Made by a program: the position numbers and the translations under genes. Below are positions 6,393 to 15,745 of a DNA stretch of 64,000 nt, piece after piece. Within the stretch, counting starts at the first letter, position 1. Each line of letters opens with the position of its first letter. The stretch is from CAVRQM01 sp964250775 (lineage in GTDB: Bacteria; Pseudomonadota; Alphaproteobacteria; Acetobacterales; Acetobacteraceae), in contig CAXUHK010000001.1 of the NCBI GenBank assembly GCA_964250775.1, positions 4,177 through 68,176 on the forward strand, in the 5' to 3' direction. The notes beneath the pieces are model-generated. The model was not told the DNA's origin. It searched no databases and saw only the letters and a list, made by a program, of their open reading frames with translations.

Positions 6393-6721
6393 TGCGATGC
6401 TCCATTGATTCTATCATCTGTGCCGATATTGCGAGTTGCGTAAGTGTAGATCGCAATGGCGTTCCAAGCGACTGCGACCATGTGATGCGTTCCATTTTCC
6501 GGGTCAAAGTCTTGCCCGCGCATCCAACTCCAAGCGTGCCGCATCAACGACGCGAAACACTTGCTCCAATTCATGCCTCGTTCCCAATTCCTGTCTTGAT
6601 ATTTGGCAGCACCGCGACCGTAATGCGTCGCAAGCGCATCCATGAACTCCGGTGGGATTAGGTCATACCGGGGCTTGCCATCGTTGAACCGCAACCCGCC
6701 GCCGTCCGCTTCAACGCTCAA
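6389..6721 (-). CDS. dATP/dGTP diphosphohydrolase-like, DUF5664 (110 aa)
   Basis: 'GLRFNDGKPRYDLIPPEFMD', then 'HYGRGAAKYQDRNWERGM' and 'HHMVAVAWNAIAIYTY' match the phage DUF5664/MazG-like all-alpha NTP pyrophosphatase family. I place the start at TTG 6721, which overlaps the upstream stop (TTGA, 4 bp). Such enzymes hydrolyse deoxynucleotides; in some phages they act with base-substituted genomes. With DUF1937 next door this suggests a nucleotide-pool module. Confidence 0.75.
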   Translation of the reverse strand: MSVEADGGGLRFNDGKPRYDLIPPEFMDALATHYGRGAAKYQDRNWERGMNWSKCFASLMRHAWSWMRGQDFDPENGTHHMVAVAWNAIAIYTYATRNIGTDDRINGASQ

Positions 6722-8031
6722 TGCACGGTCTCCGAAGTGTTCTGAATGTTGACCCGGTGCCGCCCGATCTCGCCGTGGTGGGCGTGAAAGGTGAGCGCAG
6801 ACAGTGCTCGTCCCGCGCGGTAGCCGCTCGCTGCGTTCCAGGCGTCTCGGGCGGCCGGCGCGCTGAAGCTCTCGACGCGGACGGGGCCAATTTCCTTGGC
6901 CGTTTCGCTGTGGATGTGGCCGAAAAAAAAATGCCGGTGCCGGGACAGTCCCCAATCTTCCGCCCGGTCGGTCGCCAGCATCATCGCCATTCGATCGGCT
7001 TTCATCGTGTGGCCGTGCGTCGCGCCCAACAACACCGCGCCGAAACGGCGATACCAAGCGATGCCGGGATCGTCGTTGACGCTGATGCGGGGCGTAGCGC
7101 TGTAGAACAGCGACAGCGCCACAGTCAGGCTCGTGCTGGCGTCCGGGTCGTGGTTGCCGGGCAAAAACTTGACTTCGATGTCCTGGTGCTTGCGAGCCAC
7201 GATTTCGACGATGGCGACCGCCAGGCGGGCTCCAGCCGCGAACACTTTCGCCCACCGCCCGTCAACGTCGAGTTGATGCCCACTGCCAGGCGTCGCGTTC
7301 TTGGCGTCGTTGGCGTGGAAGTAGTCCCCGAGCACGAGTATGACTGCGCGCCGGCTCGGACGGGACTGCGCCACCAGCGCCTCTACCGCAGCCGTCGCGG
7401 TCGCAACGGCGATCTTCACGTCGTAATCGGCACCGACTTCCTTGCCCCATGCGTGCATTCCGAGATGCAAGTCGGGGATCGGGTAGACGGTCAGCAGATC
7501 GTTGTCGGCATGGTCGGGGGCGGGGATCGGCGCAGCCATGCCCTCATAGGCGGCAAACGCGGCGCGCAGCGACTCGACAAACCCTTCGCCAGCGCCCTCC
7601 TTCGTCTTGACCCACTTCGCCAGCACGCGCCCGCTCGGGTCGAGCAACGCGCTCTCGCCCTTGACGACGTGTCCGGCCGGAACCTCGAACACGTCGCCAG
7701 CGTCGCGTGTGGTGCCGATCCATTGCCGCAACAGGTTGCCGCTGGCGTCATAGGAGCCGGCGTTGCGTGAGACGACAAACCCATCCGGCGGCTTGGCAAT
7801 GTCTGGAATGGGAGGGCCGCCGATCTCGCCGCGCAGCGCCGGGCGGCGCGGGTCGATGGCCGCAGTGACCAGAGAACGGGTGCGGCTTCTAGTCCAGCCA
7901 GCGGCTTCGGCTACGGCAGTCAGGGCGGAGTGCTTGCCGGTGCCTACATGCGCTCCCATGGGCACCGCGCCCGCTTCTACAGCCGCGTTGTAGTAGCGCC
8001 GGGCGGCGTCTACGTCTTTGGCATCGGGCAT
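6718..8031 (-). CDS. Phage metallophosphoesterase with N-terminal HTH (437 aa)
   Basis: Residues 5-60 form a helix-turn-helix-like start ('ALTAVAEAAGWTRSRTRSLV'). The calcineurin-like phosphoesterase motifs follow: D187-x-H189, G235-D236, GNHD 292-295, HGH 339-341 and GHIH 371-374, so all metal ligands appear present. This architecture occurs in many tailed phages, but the substrate is unknown. It is coupled (TTGA) to the DUF5664 gene. Confidence 0.85.
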   Translation of the reverse strand: MPDAKDVDAARRYYNAAVEAGAVPMGAHVGTGKHSALTAVAEAAGWTRSRTRSLVTAAIDPRRPALRGEIGGPPIPDIAKPPDGFVVSRNAGSYDASGNLLRQWIGTTRDAGDVFEVPAGHVVKGESALLDPSGRVLAKWVKTKEGAGEGFVESLRAAFAAYEGMAAPIPAPDHADNDLLTVYPIPDLHLGMHAWGKEVGADYDVKIAVATATAAVEALVAQSRPSRRAVILVLGDYFHANDAKNATPGSGHQLDVDGRWAKVFAAGARLAVAIVEIVARKHQDIEVKFLPGNHDPDASTSLTVALSLFYSATPRISVNDDPGIAWYRRFGAVLLGATHGHTMKADRMAMMLATDRAEDWGLSRHRHFFFGHIHSETAKEIGPVRVESFSAPAARDAWNAASGYRAGRALSALTFHAHHGEIGRHRVNIQNTSETVH

Positions 8032-8081
8032 GGGTAATCCTTCGCTGGTGAGCGTGCGTTCAGTTCTGCGGGAGGCGGTAG

Positions 8082-8483
8082 TCAGTCTTGCTTGTGCGCC
8101 AAGAATTCGCGTAGGGCATCGACTGCGGCGCGGGCCGCGATGACCTTAACCGGGTCATAGTGACCGTGCGCGCGGGAGGCTTTCATGGCATGGATTGCGT
8201 CAGTCACGGCTGCTGTCATGGAGGTTAGTGTCTCGATGTTCGCAGGTTTCGAGTTTTTCCATGCCACATACCGGGTAGCTTCGTCCCGGTAGGTTTCGCT
8301 GTCTTTCAGCACCGCGTCCGGGGACGGTTCGGACGGTGCGACCACATGCGGCGGAACAGGCGGTTTCTCGACAATCACAACAGGAGCGGCAAGCGGTGTC
8401 GGAAAATGCAGTTCCGGCGCTTTGGCCGGATGACGAGCGCAGCTTGCAACAACCAAGGCCAGGAAAAAGGCGCGGAGCTTCAC
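8082..8483 (-). CDS. Lipoprotein, candidate outer-membrane spanin (133 aa)
   Basis: MKLRAFFLALVVASCARHPA is a signal peptide with lipobox V-A-S-C15. A Pro-rich segment follows (residues 30-60), then a helical tail. It overlaps the upstream TM/coiled-coil gene by 4 bp (ATGA), which is the i-spanin/o-spanin gene order. It is longer than a typical Rz1. The assignment is from architecture and position. Confidence 0.6.
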   Translation of the reverse strand: MKLRAFFLALVVASCARHPAKAPELHFPTPLAAPVVIVEKPPVPPHVVAPSEPSPDAVLKDSETYRDEATRYVAWKNSKPANIETLTSMTAAVTDAIHAMKASRAHGHYDPVKVIAARAAVDALREFLAHKQD

Positions 8484-8794
8484 GGCTTAGCCTTGATTTG
8501 TTCCGCAATGTAGCCTAGTTGCGCCTCAATGCGTGTCAGCCGGTTGTCAATGCCGCCGACTAAATCACCTTGCGTGTTTAGCCGAGCGTCGTATAGCTCG
8601 CGGCGGTGGTAAACATCCGCCTTGAAGTCGTTGACTTGTGTTTGCAGACTGGCAACGGACGTGCTCAAGGAACCTACGTAAGCTGCCCCGGATGGGATCG
8701 CCAAAATGACAGCCGCGCACACGGCCACGACCAAAGACATGGGAAGGCGCACCCCGTTGTTAGCCTCGCCTGAATTTGACTGTTCCTGTGTCAT
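8480..8794 (-). CDS. Candidate inner-membrane spanin (Rz-like, 104 aa)
   Basis: MTQEQSNSGEANNG, then a TM helix 'SLVVAVCAAVILAIPSGAAY' (residues 20-40). Next comes a periplasmic heptad-rich helix: 'LSTSVASLQTQVNDFKADVY' and 'NRLTRIEAQLGYIAEQI'. Type II topology with a coiled coil and an overlapping lipoprotein gene downstream fits a two-component spanin. It could also be an unrelated coiled-coil membrane protein. Confidence 0.6.
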   Translation of the reverse strand: MTQEQSNSGEANNGVRLPMSLVVAVCAAVILAIPSGAAYVGSLSTSVASLQTQVNDFKADVYHRRELYDARLNTQGDLVGGIDNRLTRIEAQLGYIAEQIKAKP

Positions 8795-8892
8795 GCCGCA
8801 ATGATTGGCACAATTTTCGATCACGTTCCCGGCATGAATTGATTTTGATTTATGGCCGTGGCATGAGGCTATTTGCAAGCAAGAGTGCGACC

Positions 8893-9924
8893 ATGAATAA
8901 CCATGAAATTACAAAAATCGAGAATGCTGCTAAAACAATTCAAAACCTTTTTAGGCAATTTGATAATAAAAACATTTTAGTCTCATTCTTGACAAAAGAA
9001 AAACTAGGACTTGCTTGCGATAACCATTGGCGTTTTTCTATCCAGTCTGGCGTAAAAATTTTGCAAGTTCCAACCGGAATGGCTTTGGGTCAATTCAGTA
9101 ACGCGACAGATGCTTTTAGCACATTGGCAACATTGTGCTACACCTATCCCATGCGCACTGTCACAGATGGCGCGTGCGTAGTCGATTTTGAGGACGCCAG
9201 CGATCAAGGCGACTATTCCCGCATAGCGTTCGGCGCTTCATGGGCTGCGGCGTCTCTTGTGGTTGACCCATACTACGTTAAGAGCCGTGGATACGCCGAC
9301 TTGACCGCGCAGATATCGGCGTCTTGGCTACCGTGGGGGCGGCGAGAAGCCAAGGTGTTCTGGCGCGGCAGCACGACGGGCATTGCCGGCCGCGTCCCGC
9401 CAGCCCATTCCTTTAACTGGAAATGGCTGCCCCGGCTGAACCTGTGTTGGGTCGCTTCTCAATCGTTGTTCGCGGATCGGCTCGACATCGGCATCACACA
9501 GCTTGCGCAAATGGACGCTCACGGATGGCGTGTCAAAAACGACATTATTCAATCTGGCTTGATGCGTTCAGCGGTTTCTCGCCTGGATTTTATGCGGTAC
9601 CGCTACCTTGTGGACATCGACGGCAACGCAAATGCATGGGATGGCCTGTTCGGCGCGATGCTGATGGGCGCTTGTATTCTCAAGGTCACATCGCCCCACG
9701 GCTGGCGGCAATGGTATTACGACCGTTTAATTCCCGGCGTGCATTTCCTGCCTGTTCGGCCCGACCTATCTAACTTTGACGAAGTTGTGCGTTGGGCGCT
9801 TGACCATGAAAGCGAATGTGCGGAAATGGGCCGCCGAGCGCGGCAATTCGCCACGTCCATGTTCTACAAAGACGAGCTTGACCTTTCCGGGGTCAAGCTC
9901 GCTCAATTGCTGACTAGTAGCTAA
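8893..9924 (+). CDS. Glycosyltransferase family 90 (CAP10-like) moron (343 aa)
   Basis: The start is placed at ATG 8893 (AAGAG 8 nt upstream); ATG 8863 is an alternative. 'KVFWRGSTTGIAGR', 'RYRYLVDIDGNANAWDGLFG', 'MGACILKV' and 'WYYDRLIPGVHFLPVRPDLS' match the CAP10/GT90 glycosyltransferase family, which transfers glucose or xylose to cell-surface glycans. It is transcribed opposite to all neighbours. Its 5' third is strikingly AT-rich in a GC-rich phage, so it was acquired separately. The likely role is lysogenic conversion: altering host surface sugar. Confidence 0.85.
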   Translation: MNNHEITKIENAAKTIQNLFRQFDNKNILVSFLTKEKLGLACDNHWRFSIQSGVKILQVPTGMALGQFSNATDAFSTLATLCYTYPMRTVTDGACVVDFEDASDQGDYSRIAFGASWAAASLVVDPYYVKSRGYADLTAQISASWLPWGRREAKVFWRGSTTGIAGRVPPAHSFNWKWLPRLNLCWVASQSLFADRLDIGITQLAQMDAHGWRVKNDIIQSGLMRSAVSRLDFMRYRYLVDIDGNANAWDGLFGAMLMGACILKVTSPHGWRQWYYDRLIPGVHFLPVRPDLSNFDEVVRWALDHESECAEMGRRARQFATSMFYKDELDLSGVKLAQLLTSS

Positions 9925-12900
9925 AGCAGGTTGTGGGGGACGTGCATGACGCGCGCAGGGTGGACCCTGCCGTGATCGCTACGCCCACCCCAGCGGCTCC
10001 GTTGTTCATCAGAGCGCCGTTGGGAGCATACAGAGTGATCGGCGCGCCGGTCGAGTTCGCCACCGTCTGCGGACGCGCAAGAAAGTTCATGCGGACGCCG
10101 CCGGTTCCCGACGTTATCAGGTTGATGCTGCTCGCGAGTTGCTGCGCGGTCGCCTGGTTGGCGCCTGCCGCCGGGATTGTGAACGCCTGGTCAGTTGAAG
10201 CGTTCATCACAGGGTCGCGTTGGCACGCCCCACCGTCGTTCAGAACGCCCACGATGGAAGCGGTGAGCGCCGTAGTCGGGTCCAGCGAAAGCGGTGCGCC
10301 GCTGCTGCTACAGCCCATGAGCACGTTGGACATCGTAAGCTGCGCCCCGGCTCCGACCGTGACCTGGCTCCCCGGACCCTGCCAGCCGCCGCCAATAGCG
10401 CCACCGGCCCAATTGACTTTCATGCCCGAGCCAATCCGCGCATCCTGAAAAGTCACGCCACCGTCGTTGACGCCGCTAAACGTCATGATCGAGGTTTGGC
10501 CTTTGAGGTCCAAGGTCATGTCTTGGATTTGGCAGTTCGCCCCGGTCAGCGTCAGGTTGCTCACGAGGCCGAACGTCTTGATGCACTCCGAACGCCGCAG
10601 GTAGGCCGTCACAGCCGCCCCAGTGCCGCCCGTGACGCTGATAGCCGTCCCGGCGGCGCACGGGGAGCTGGTGGGCTTGCTAAGGGTGACGGTGCTGCCT
10701 GTGATGGTGCTCACGGTCGAACCGGAAGCGATGCACGATCCCGATACATTGGCGCGCTGGGCAACGTTAGCACCCGAAGCCAGAACCAAAGTTGCCGAAG
10801 TGGCACCTTGGGCGGTTCCCACGGTGGTTGAAGCGCCCGAATAGCTGTCGGTGACTGTCACTGTCGGGGATGCCAGGGGAGCCGGGGGAAACAGCGCCGT
10901 GGCTGGTCCATAGTTGGTCCAGTTGCCCGATGTCAGGGCGTCGACCGAATAGATGCCGGTCGAGGTCGTGTCGTTGACAACCGAAATCGTCTCGCCATTG
11001 TTCGGGGCGTCTGTCACAACGGGGCTGACGTATCCGGTGCCGGGATTTGTGACCACGTAGTCTAGGACGGCGGGGTTGTTCACTATCGGCGAGGCGCTGT
11101 TGTAGATCGGCCCGTCGCCGCCGGCGTTGACAATTACGCCCGCGTCACCGTGAAAAGAGTATTTGACGCCGCAGCCGTAGCAGAATGGGCGAATTATGGT
11201 GATGCCGGAACCTCCGTCGCGGTCAACGATGAAGTTTCCCGGTCGGTAAGACACATCAATTCCGTTGTAGCCATACTCGCCAGACCAAAAAGCATTTGCA
11301 TCCGGGCTATCGATTACTCCTAGATCGTAATCGTTCGCGATGTCAATACCGTTCCAATCATCAAAAATTACGTGGTCAATCTTAGGGCGGTCTGAATGGG
11401 AGTTGATGCCTGTGCGAAACCCGACAACGCCGACGTTCGCCAGCGTGGCGTCCTTTCCCATCGACACCCCCACACCCGCCCCCGAATACATGGTGGCGAT
11501 CTGCGTTAAAACATTCATGCCCACTACGGGAAGAGACGGGACGTTGCCGGCGACCACATAAATGTTTCGCAGCCCGCCGCCAGCGCCTGCCGAAAGGGTG
11601 ACAGGCCCCGATGAGTTGCCGAGCACAATGGTGGTGCCCTGCGGTGGCGCAAAGCCGCCTTGTAGGACGCCGCAGCTTACTCCCGCTGTCTGGTTTATGT
11701 TCTGCACCGATCCCGCAAGCTGGCCGGGGCCGCTCACAAACCAGCCGCCAGTTCCCAACATGCTGCCGTTGCCGGTGGCCTGGATACCAAGGCCGAAGCT
11801 GTTCCCGGTGGTTGAAGCGGTTTTGTAGGTGACTTCAAGCTGCCACCGGGCAGTGTTGTCCGTCATTTGGTTGGCGTTCCAAGCGCCCGTTTTATAGGTC
11901 GCTTGGGTGATGTTCGGATCGGACGATCCCTGAAGAAACGCCAACAGGTTTGCAGCAAACGCCTGCATGGTGCTGCCGATTGTAACCTGGTAAGGATCGG
12001 CTGTTGTGCCCGCGTGAGTGCCGCTGGCCGACGCCACAAAAGAAACGACGGCTCCACCAGTGATCGCCCCAGCGTGCCCGTAGTAGCCGCTGGGTTGCGG
12101 AAAGCTGCACACGCCTCCGATGGTGATAGCGTCGCCAACCGCCGGAAGGTTGCTGTTCCAAACGCGCCCCGCCGCGAACGCCATAGCGGAGTTCCACGAA
12201 TGCCCAAACCTCAGTCCGCGCACTTGCCCTTCGAGACCGTCAATGGTCCATTGCGGAGGAAGCGCAGGCGCAGTGGCGAACACAAAAACGTCTGCGCCGG
12301 GGTGAAGCGGAACAAGCGTGACGGTTTTGTTGGCATACGCAGGATTGCTTGCCAGAGCGGTTAAAGCGGAAGCGTTATCAGTGACCCCGTCCCCCACAAA
12401 TCCAACTGATTGCATGACCACGCGAACGGCTGCGTTGTCGGCTTCCGAAACTGCCACAGTTGCGTTTGTGGGGGTCACTGTAAGGGCGGAACCCGAGCCG
12501 GCAAAGGACGACGCCGACATCGCGCCGGGAATGGTCGTGCCCGTAGGGGTCGAAATCAGGAACGGCGTGCCGCTGGTAGGAGAACCTGAACTATTGCGAA
12601 ACGTGACGTTCCCGCCGCTGGCAATTCCGAATTCGCCGGGAAGTAAGTTAAGGCCGTAGCTCCCCGGCGCGCCAAGGTTGCCGTAAAACGACACGCGAGC
12701 ACCAAGCGCATCTGAAAAACGAATGCCGGCAAACGATGGGGTTATCGAACCATCGGCCATGTGCGCCTGCGTTTGCGCAAGCGCCTCATTGGCTCGCGCC
12801 GTAGAGGCTTCGGCAGTCAATGCTGTTTGCTGGGCAGCTCCTACAATCCGAGCGTCGTTCCCGGTTGCAAGCGTTCCTGCCGATGTGCCCCCCAACGCCG

Positions 12901-13591
12901 CCGCTACCTGTGCCGCAGTTGGTGCGCCAGCCAATCCAGCTACACTCTGCACCGGAGCTGCCGCAGCCGCGCCAGTAGGCCCGACAAAGCCGGCAGGATT
13001 GGCCGCGTTGTAGGGAGTAAAGCCAAGCGCAGCGATTGCTGCGGCTGATGGCGTAACTCCTGGCAGAGTTGCAAGAGGGCCGGCAGAAGCCGCCGGAAGA
13101 GCTGCCGCAGCCAAGGCGCGAGCCGCCGCAGCCGCCGCACCGCCATCGAGCACAGCGCCAGCAGGAGCCTGCGATGCCGGTAGGTGCCCGGTCCCGTCGA
13201 GAGCCGCCGCGCCGTTGTTCGCCCCGACCGCAATTGCCGGCAAAGCCAAGTTAGCCGTCGTCTGAGCCGCTTGTGCCGCAGCAGCGTTGGAAGCCTCGCG
13301 GGCGATCGCACGCGCCGTCTCTGCTGGCGACACGCTTCCATCGGCCACGGTGCCAGGCGCGGTGCCGAAAAGCGGAACAATGCCGGCTCCAACGATCTGC
13401 GCTGGAGTCGCCTTCTTGGTCGCACCGCGACCTGGCAGTGCCGCGCTTTGGTCTACGCCGATCGCATCATTTGGATAAAGCGTAGTCGCGGGCGGCAGGC
13501 CAAACAGCGTGGTCGTTTGCGCGAAGGCCGTGGTCGAGTACAGGGCAGCAGCCAAAACGGCAGCGATGCGGCGCATGTCAGGTGCCTTCAC
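9914..13591 (-). CDS. Large tail fibre / tailspike-like protein with signal peptide (1225 aa)
   Basis: The ATG at 13591 overlaps the upstream gene (ATGA). The N-terminus MKAPDMRRIAAVLAAALYST ends T-A-F-A and reads as a Sec signal peptide, odd for a virion protein. Residues 60-330 are an Ala-rich helical shaft. From about 390 a pectate-lyase-like beta-helix begins ('GFVGDGVTDNASALTAL'), followed by many short Gly/Ser/Thr-rich repeats. Likely the host-recognition or depolymerising fibre. It converges with the GT90 gene with an 11-bp overlap. Confidence 0.75.
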   Translation of the reverse strand: MKAPDMRRIAAVLAAALYSTTAFAQTTTLFGLPPATTLYPNDAIGVDQSAALPGRGATKKATPAQIVGAGIVPLFGTAPGTVADGSVSPAETARAIAREASNAAAAQAAQTTANLALPAIAVGANNGAAALDGTGHLPASQAPAGAVLDGGAAAAAARALAAAALPAASAGPLATLPGVTPSAAAIAALGFTPYNAANPAGFVGPTGAAAAAPVQSVAGLAGAPTAAQVAAALGGTSAGTLATGNDARIVGAAQQTALTAEASTARANEALAQTQAHMADGSITPSFAGIRFSDALGARVSFYGNLGAPGSYGLNLLPGEFGIASGGNVTFRNSSGSPTSGTPFLISTPTGTTIPGAMSASSFAGSGSALTVTPTNATVAVSEADNAAVRVVMQSVGFVGDGVTDNASALTALASNPAYANKTVTLVPLHPGADVFVFATAPALPPQWTIDGLEGQVRGLRFGHSWNSAMAFAAGRVWNSNLPAVGDAITIGGVCSFPQPSGYYGHAGAITGGAVVSFVASASGTHAGTTADPYQVTIGSTMQAFAANLLAFLQGSSDPNITQATYKTGAWNANQMTDNTARWQLEVTYKTASTTGNSFGLGIQATGNGSMLGTGGWFVSGPGQLAGSVQNINQTAGVSCGVLQGGFAPPQGTTIVLGNSSGPVTLSAGAGGGLRNIYVVAGNVPSLPVVGMNVLTQIATMYSGAGVGVSMGKDATLANVGVVGFRTGINSHSDRPKIDHVIFDDWNGIDIANDYDLGVIDSPDANAFWSGEYGYNGIDVSYRPGNFIVDRDGGSGITIIRPFCYGCGVKYSFHGDAGVIVNAGGDGPIYNSASPIVNNPAVLDYVVTNPGTGYVSPVVTDAPNNGETISVVNDTTSTGIYSVDALTSGNWTNYGPATALFPPAPLASPTVTVTDSYSGASTTVGTAQGATSATLVLASGANVAQRANVSGSCIASGSTVSTITGSTVTLSKPTSSPCAAGTAISVTGGTGAAVTAYLRRSECIKTFGLVSNLTLTGANCQIQDMTLDLKGQTSIMTFSGVNDGGVTFQDARIGSGMKVNWAGGAIGGGWQGPGSQVTVGAGAQLTMSNVLMGCSSSGAPLSLDPTTALTASIVGVLNDGGACQRDPVMNASTDQAFTIPAAGANQATAQQLASSINLITSGTGGVRMNFLARPQTVANSTGAPITLYAPNGALMNNGAAGVGVAITAGSTLRASCTSPTTCFSY

Positions 13592-15042
13592 AGAGACAGC
13601 CCATAAGGCGCAACACCGAAATTCGTGCCAGACCCGGCGGTGCTGCCGGGGAAGTAGCTTCCGCCCGCGCCGTTGGTGTTAATGATCCCGCCATTGTTGA
13701 CCAGAAAGCGCGGCCCAGTCACGGCTGCTGCATTCAAGAAAATAATGCCGCTCGCAGCGAGTTGTCCGCCGGTGCCAGCCACCGCGAACGCGGTAGAAAA
13801 GGCATAAGGCGCGCCCGAGATGCAGTTGATTGTGGCCCCGGCGACTGCAATCAGGCTACTCGCGTTAAGCGAGTAAAGGTGCGCCGTGGCGTTGCCAGAA
13901 ATGTAGTAGCTGACATTCGGAGACAGCAACGCGACCTCGCCTCCGGACGCGGTGATGTGGGCGGCGGAGCACGTCCCAAACGCCACGCTATTGCCGATGT
14001 AGACGAGCGCGCCGTTGACCGATGTGAGGCCAGAACCCTGAAACGTCCCGGTTCCGGTCGCATTGAGAGCCATGTTCGAAACGCTGAACGACGCTCCATT
14101 CTGTCCCAAAAAGCACGAGGCGTTCGCGGCGTTGATGGTGACGCCGCTTGCACCCACAAAGGCAATCGGAATGGACGGCGCTCCGATCGGCGAGCCGGTC
14201 AACGTCACCGTGTCAGTGTAGGTTCCGGCGGCGACGTTCACAGTCACCGTCTGGCCGTTCAGGTCAAGGCTGTTATAGATGAAATTGACCGCAGCCTGTT
14301 TAGTGGCAAAAGCGTTCCAAGGCTGCAAACCCGAGTTGCTGTCGTTGCCTGTGGTCGAAACATAGAGCGTAAGGGGAGCAGTCAGCCGGCGGCGCTGCAT
14401 GGGCAACTTGGTCGGGACGAACGGCGCGGAGGGGTGCTGAACGATGTTTAGGGGGGTCAAAGCGGTTTGCCCGCTCGCGACGGTCACAACCCATAGAGGG
14501 GTCCATCCAGCATCGGCACCAGGCGTCACCTGCGATCCCGTGCTTGCGGCTGTGCCGGCCTTGACCTGCAACCCGACGCGCTGCTGGCGAACGGTGTTGC
14601 TCGCGGTGCCGGCGTTGTTTGGGCCGAGATACGGCTGCGCCGGGTTGGCCGCGTTGTAGAATGGCAGCACAACCGGCAAGGCATCGGTTTCCTGGAATTG
14701 CGCCTCGATGAGGTAGTTGATCGACTGCCCCACAGTTCCAGGCACGGCAAAGGCTGCCGTGGTCGTGGTTTGGCTGTTTATGCCGCATTTGACGATGCTA
14801 TCCGCCGCGTCGCTCGAAAGGCTGCCGTAAGGCGTGGCTTCAAGCGAGGCGAGCTGGAAAATGCAGCCTGGCCCGATTTGCGCTGCCAAGCCGATTGGCG
14901 AGCACGAAAGCCCGTCAACCACGACGCTTGACCCCAGCATGGCCGCCGCCATCGAGCCGAGCGCCACCATGGCATTCTGGTTCGTGTGCAGTAGGTCGGT
15001 ATCGAGCGGGATGCTGCCTGGATAAACGATTGTGCGGTCCAA
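13588..15042 (-). CDS. Tail fibre-like structural protein (484 aa)
   Basis: TTG start at 15042 with GAGGGG 8 nt upstream. The N-terminal domain 'DRTIVYPGSIPLDTDLLHTN' is a baseplate-attachment-like module. Residues 225-470 hold beta-helix-like repeats ('LYVSTTGNDSNSGLQPWNAF', typical of right-handed helices). It lies between the gpI-like protein and the large fibre, where fibre adaptors are usual. Confidence 0.7.
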   Translation of the reverse strand: MDRTIVYPGSIPLDTDLLHTNQNAMVALGSMAAAMLGSSVVVDGLSCSPIGLAAQIGPGCIFQLASLEATPYGSLSSDAADSIVKCGINSQTTTTAAFAVPGTVGQSINYLIEAQFQETDALPVVLPFYNAANPAQPYLGPNNAGTASNTVRQQRVGLQVKAGTAASTGSQVTPGADAGWTPLWVVTVASGQTALTPLNIVQHPSAPFVPTKLPMQRRRLTAPLTLYVSTTGNDSNSGLQPWNAFATKQAAVNFIYNSLDLNGQTVTVNVAAGTYTDTVTLTGSPIGAPSIPIAFVGASGVTINAANASCFLGQNGASFSVSNMALNATGTGTFQGSGLTSVNGALVYIGNSVAFGTCSAAHITASGGEVALLSPNVSYYISGNATAHLYSLNASSLIAVAGATINCISGAPYAFSTAFAVAGTGGQLAASGIIFLNAAAVTGPRFLVNNGGIINTNGAGGSYFPGSTAGSGTNFGVAPYGLSL

Positions 15043-15052
15043 ATCAGGCCCC

Positions 15053-15745
15053 TCAACTTGCGATTGCGGTCCAGGCTATCGTCGCGCCCGGCATGGTGTT
15101 GGCGATGGTCGCGTAAATCTCCGCGTCAGTGACCTGGCCGCCCGATTGAGCAAGGCTGGCGTAGGACAAAGACCCCACACCATATGCACCAGCCTGCGAG
15201 CGATATCCCGGCAGGTTCGCGATCCCGGCTCCGGTCGGGCGATAGGCGTTTACAAACGCCTGATATGGCAGCGCCAGAGAGCCATACCGCCCTGCCACGC
15301 CGTATCCAAGGCCGGTTCCGGCCGTCATGCCAGGCGTGCCATACCCACCCGTGTCCGTCGCGCGCTCAGGCTCAAAAATGGTCGGAACACGTCCGGTAAG
15401 ATTGACCAAGGCTGCCGTGAGAGCGGCGCGGGTGTTGCGCGGTCGCAGCATCTCCTTGCCGATCCTGACGCGGTAGCCGACGTCCGCCTCGTTGGTCCGG
15501 CGTGGCAGGCCGGTGCCAAAGTAGTCGAGCGCGATCATGTCCAGAAACACGTCGGTAGCGGTCGCTATGCGCGTCTGCCGAGCGGCATAGGACAATAGAC
15601 CGTAAAGCCATTCCCACGACGATGATAGGCCCGCCAGCAAGGCGTCAAGCGTGGGGGAAGCGTTCTGGCCGGCTTGCGGGAACCATCCGTCTGGCAAAAC
15701 CGAGCGGAGCCGCGCCGAAAAATCCGTTGCGTTACCGGTCGCCAT
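15053..15745 (-). CDS. Baseplate protein, gpI-like position (230 aa)
   Basis: 'LRSVLPDGWFPQAGQNASPT' at the start, 'TDVFLDMIALDYFGTGLPRR' and 'RVRIGKEMLRPRNTRAAL' resemble the N-terminal part of tail wedge proteins next to gpJ. The C-terminal half is Gly/Ala/Tyr-rich. It overlaps gpJ by 1 bp (TGATG), as expected for P2-like I after J. The homology is moderate and inferred mostly from order. Confidence 0.65.
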   Translation of the reverse strand: MATGNATDFSARLRSVLPDGWFPQAGQNASPTLDALLAGLSSSWEWLYGLLSYAARQTRIATATDVFLDMIALDYFGTGLPRRTNEADVGYRVRIGKEMLRPRNTRAALTAALVNLTGRVPTIFEPERATDTGGYGTPGMTAGTGLGYGVAGRYGSLALPYQAFVNAYRPTGAGIANLPGYRSQAGAYGVGSLSYASLAQSGGQVTDAEIYATIANTMPGATIAWTAIAS

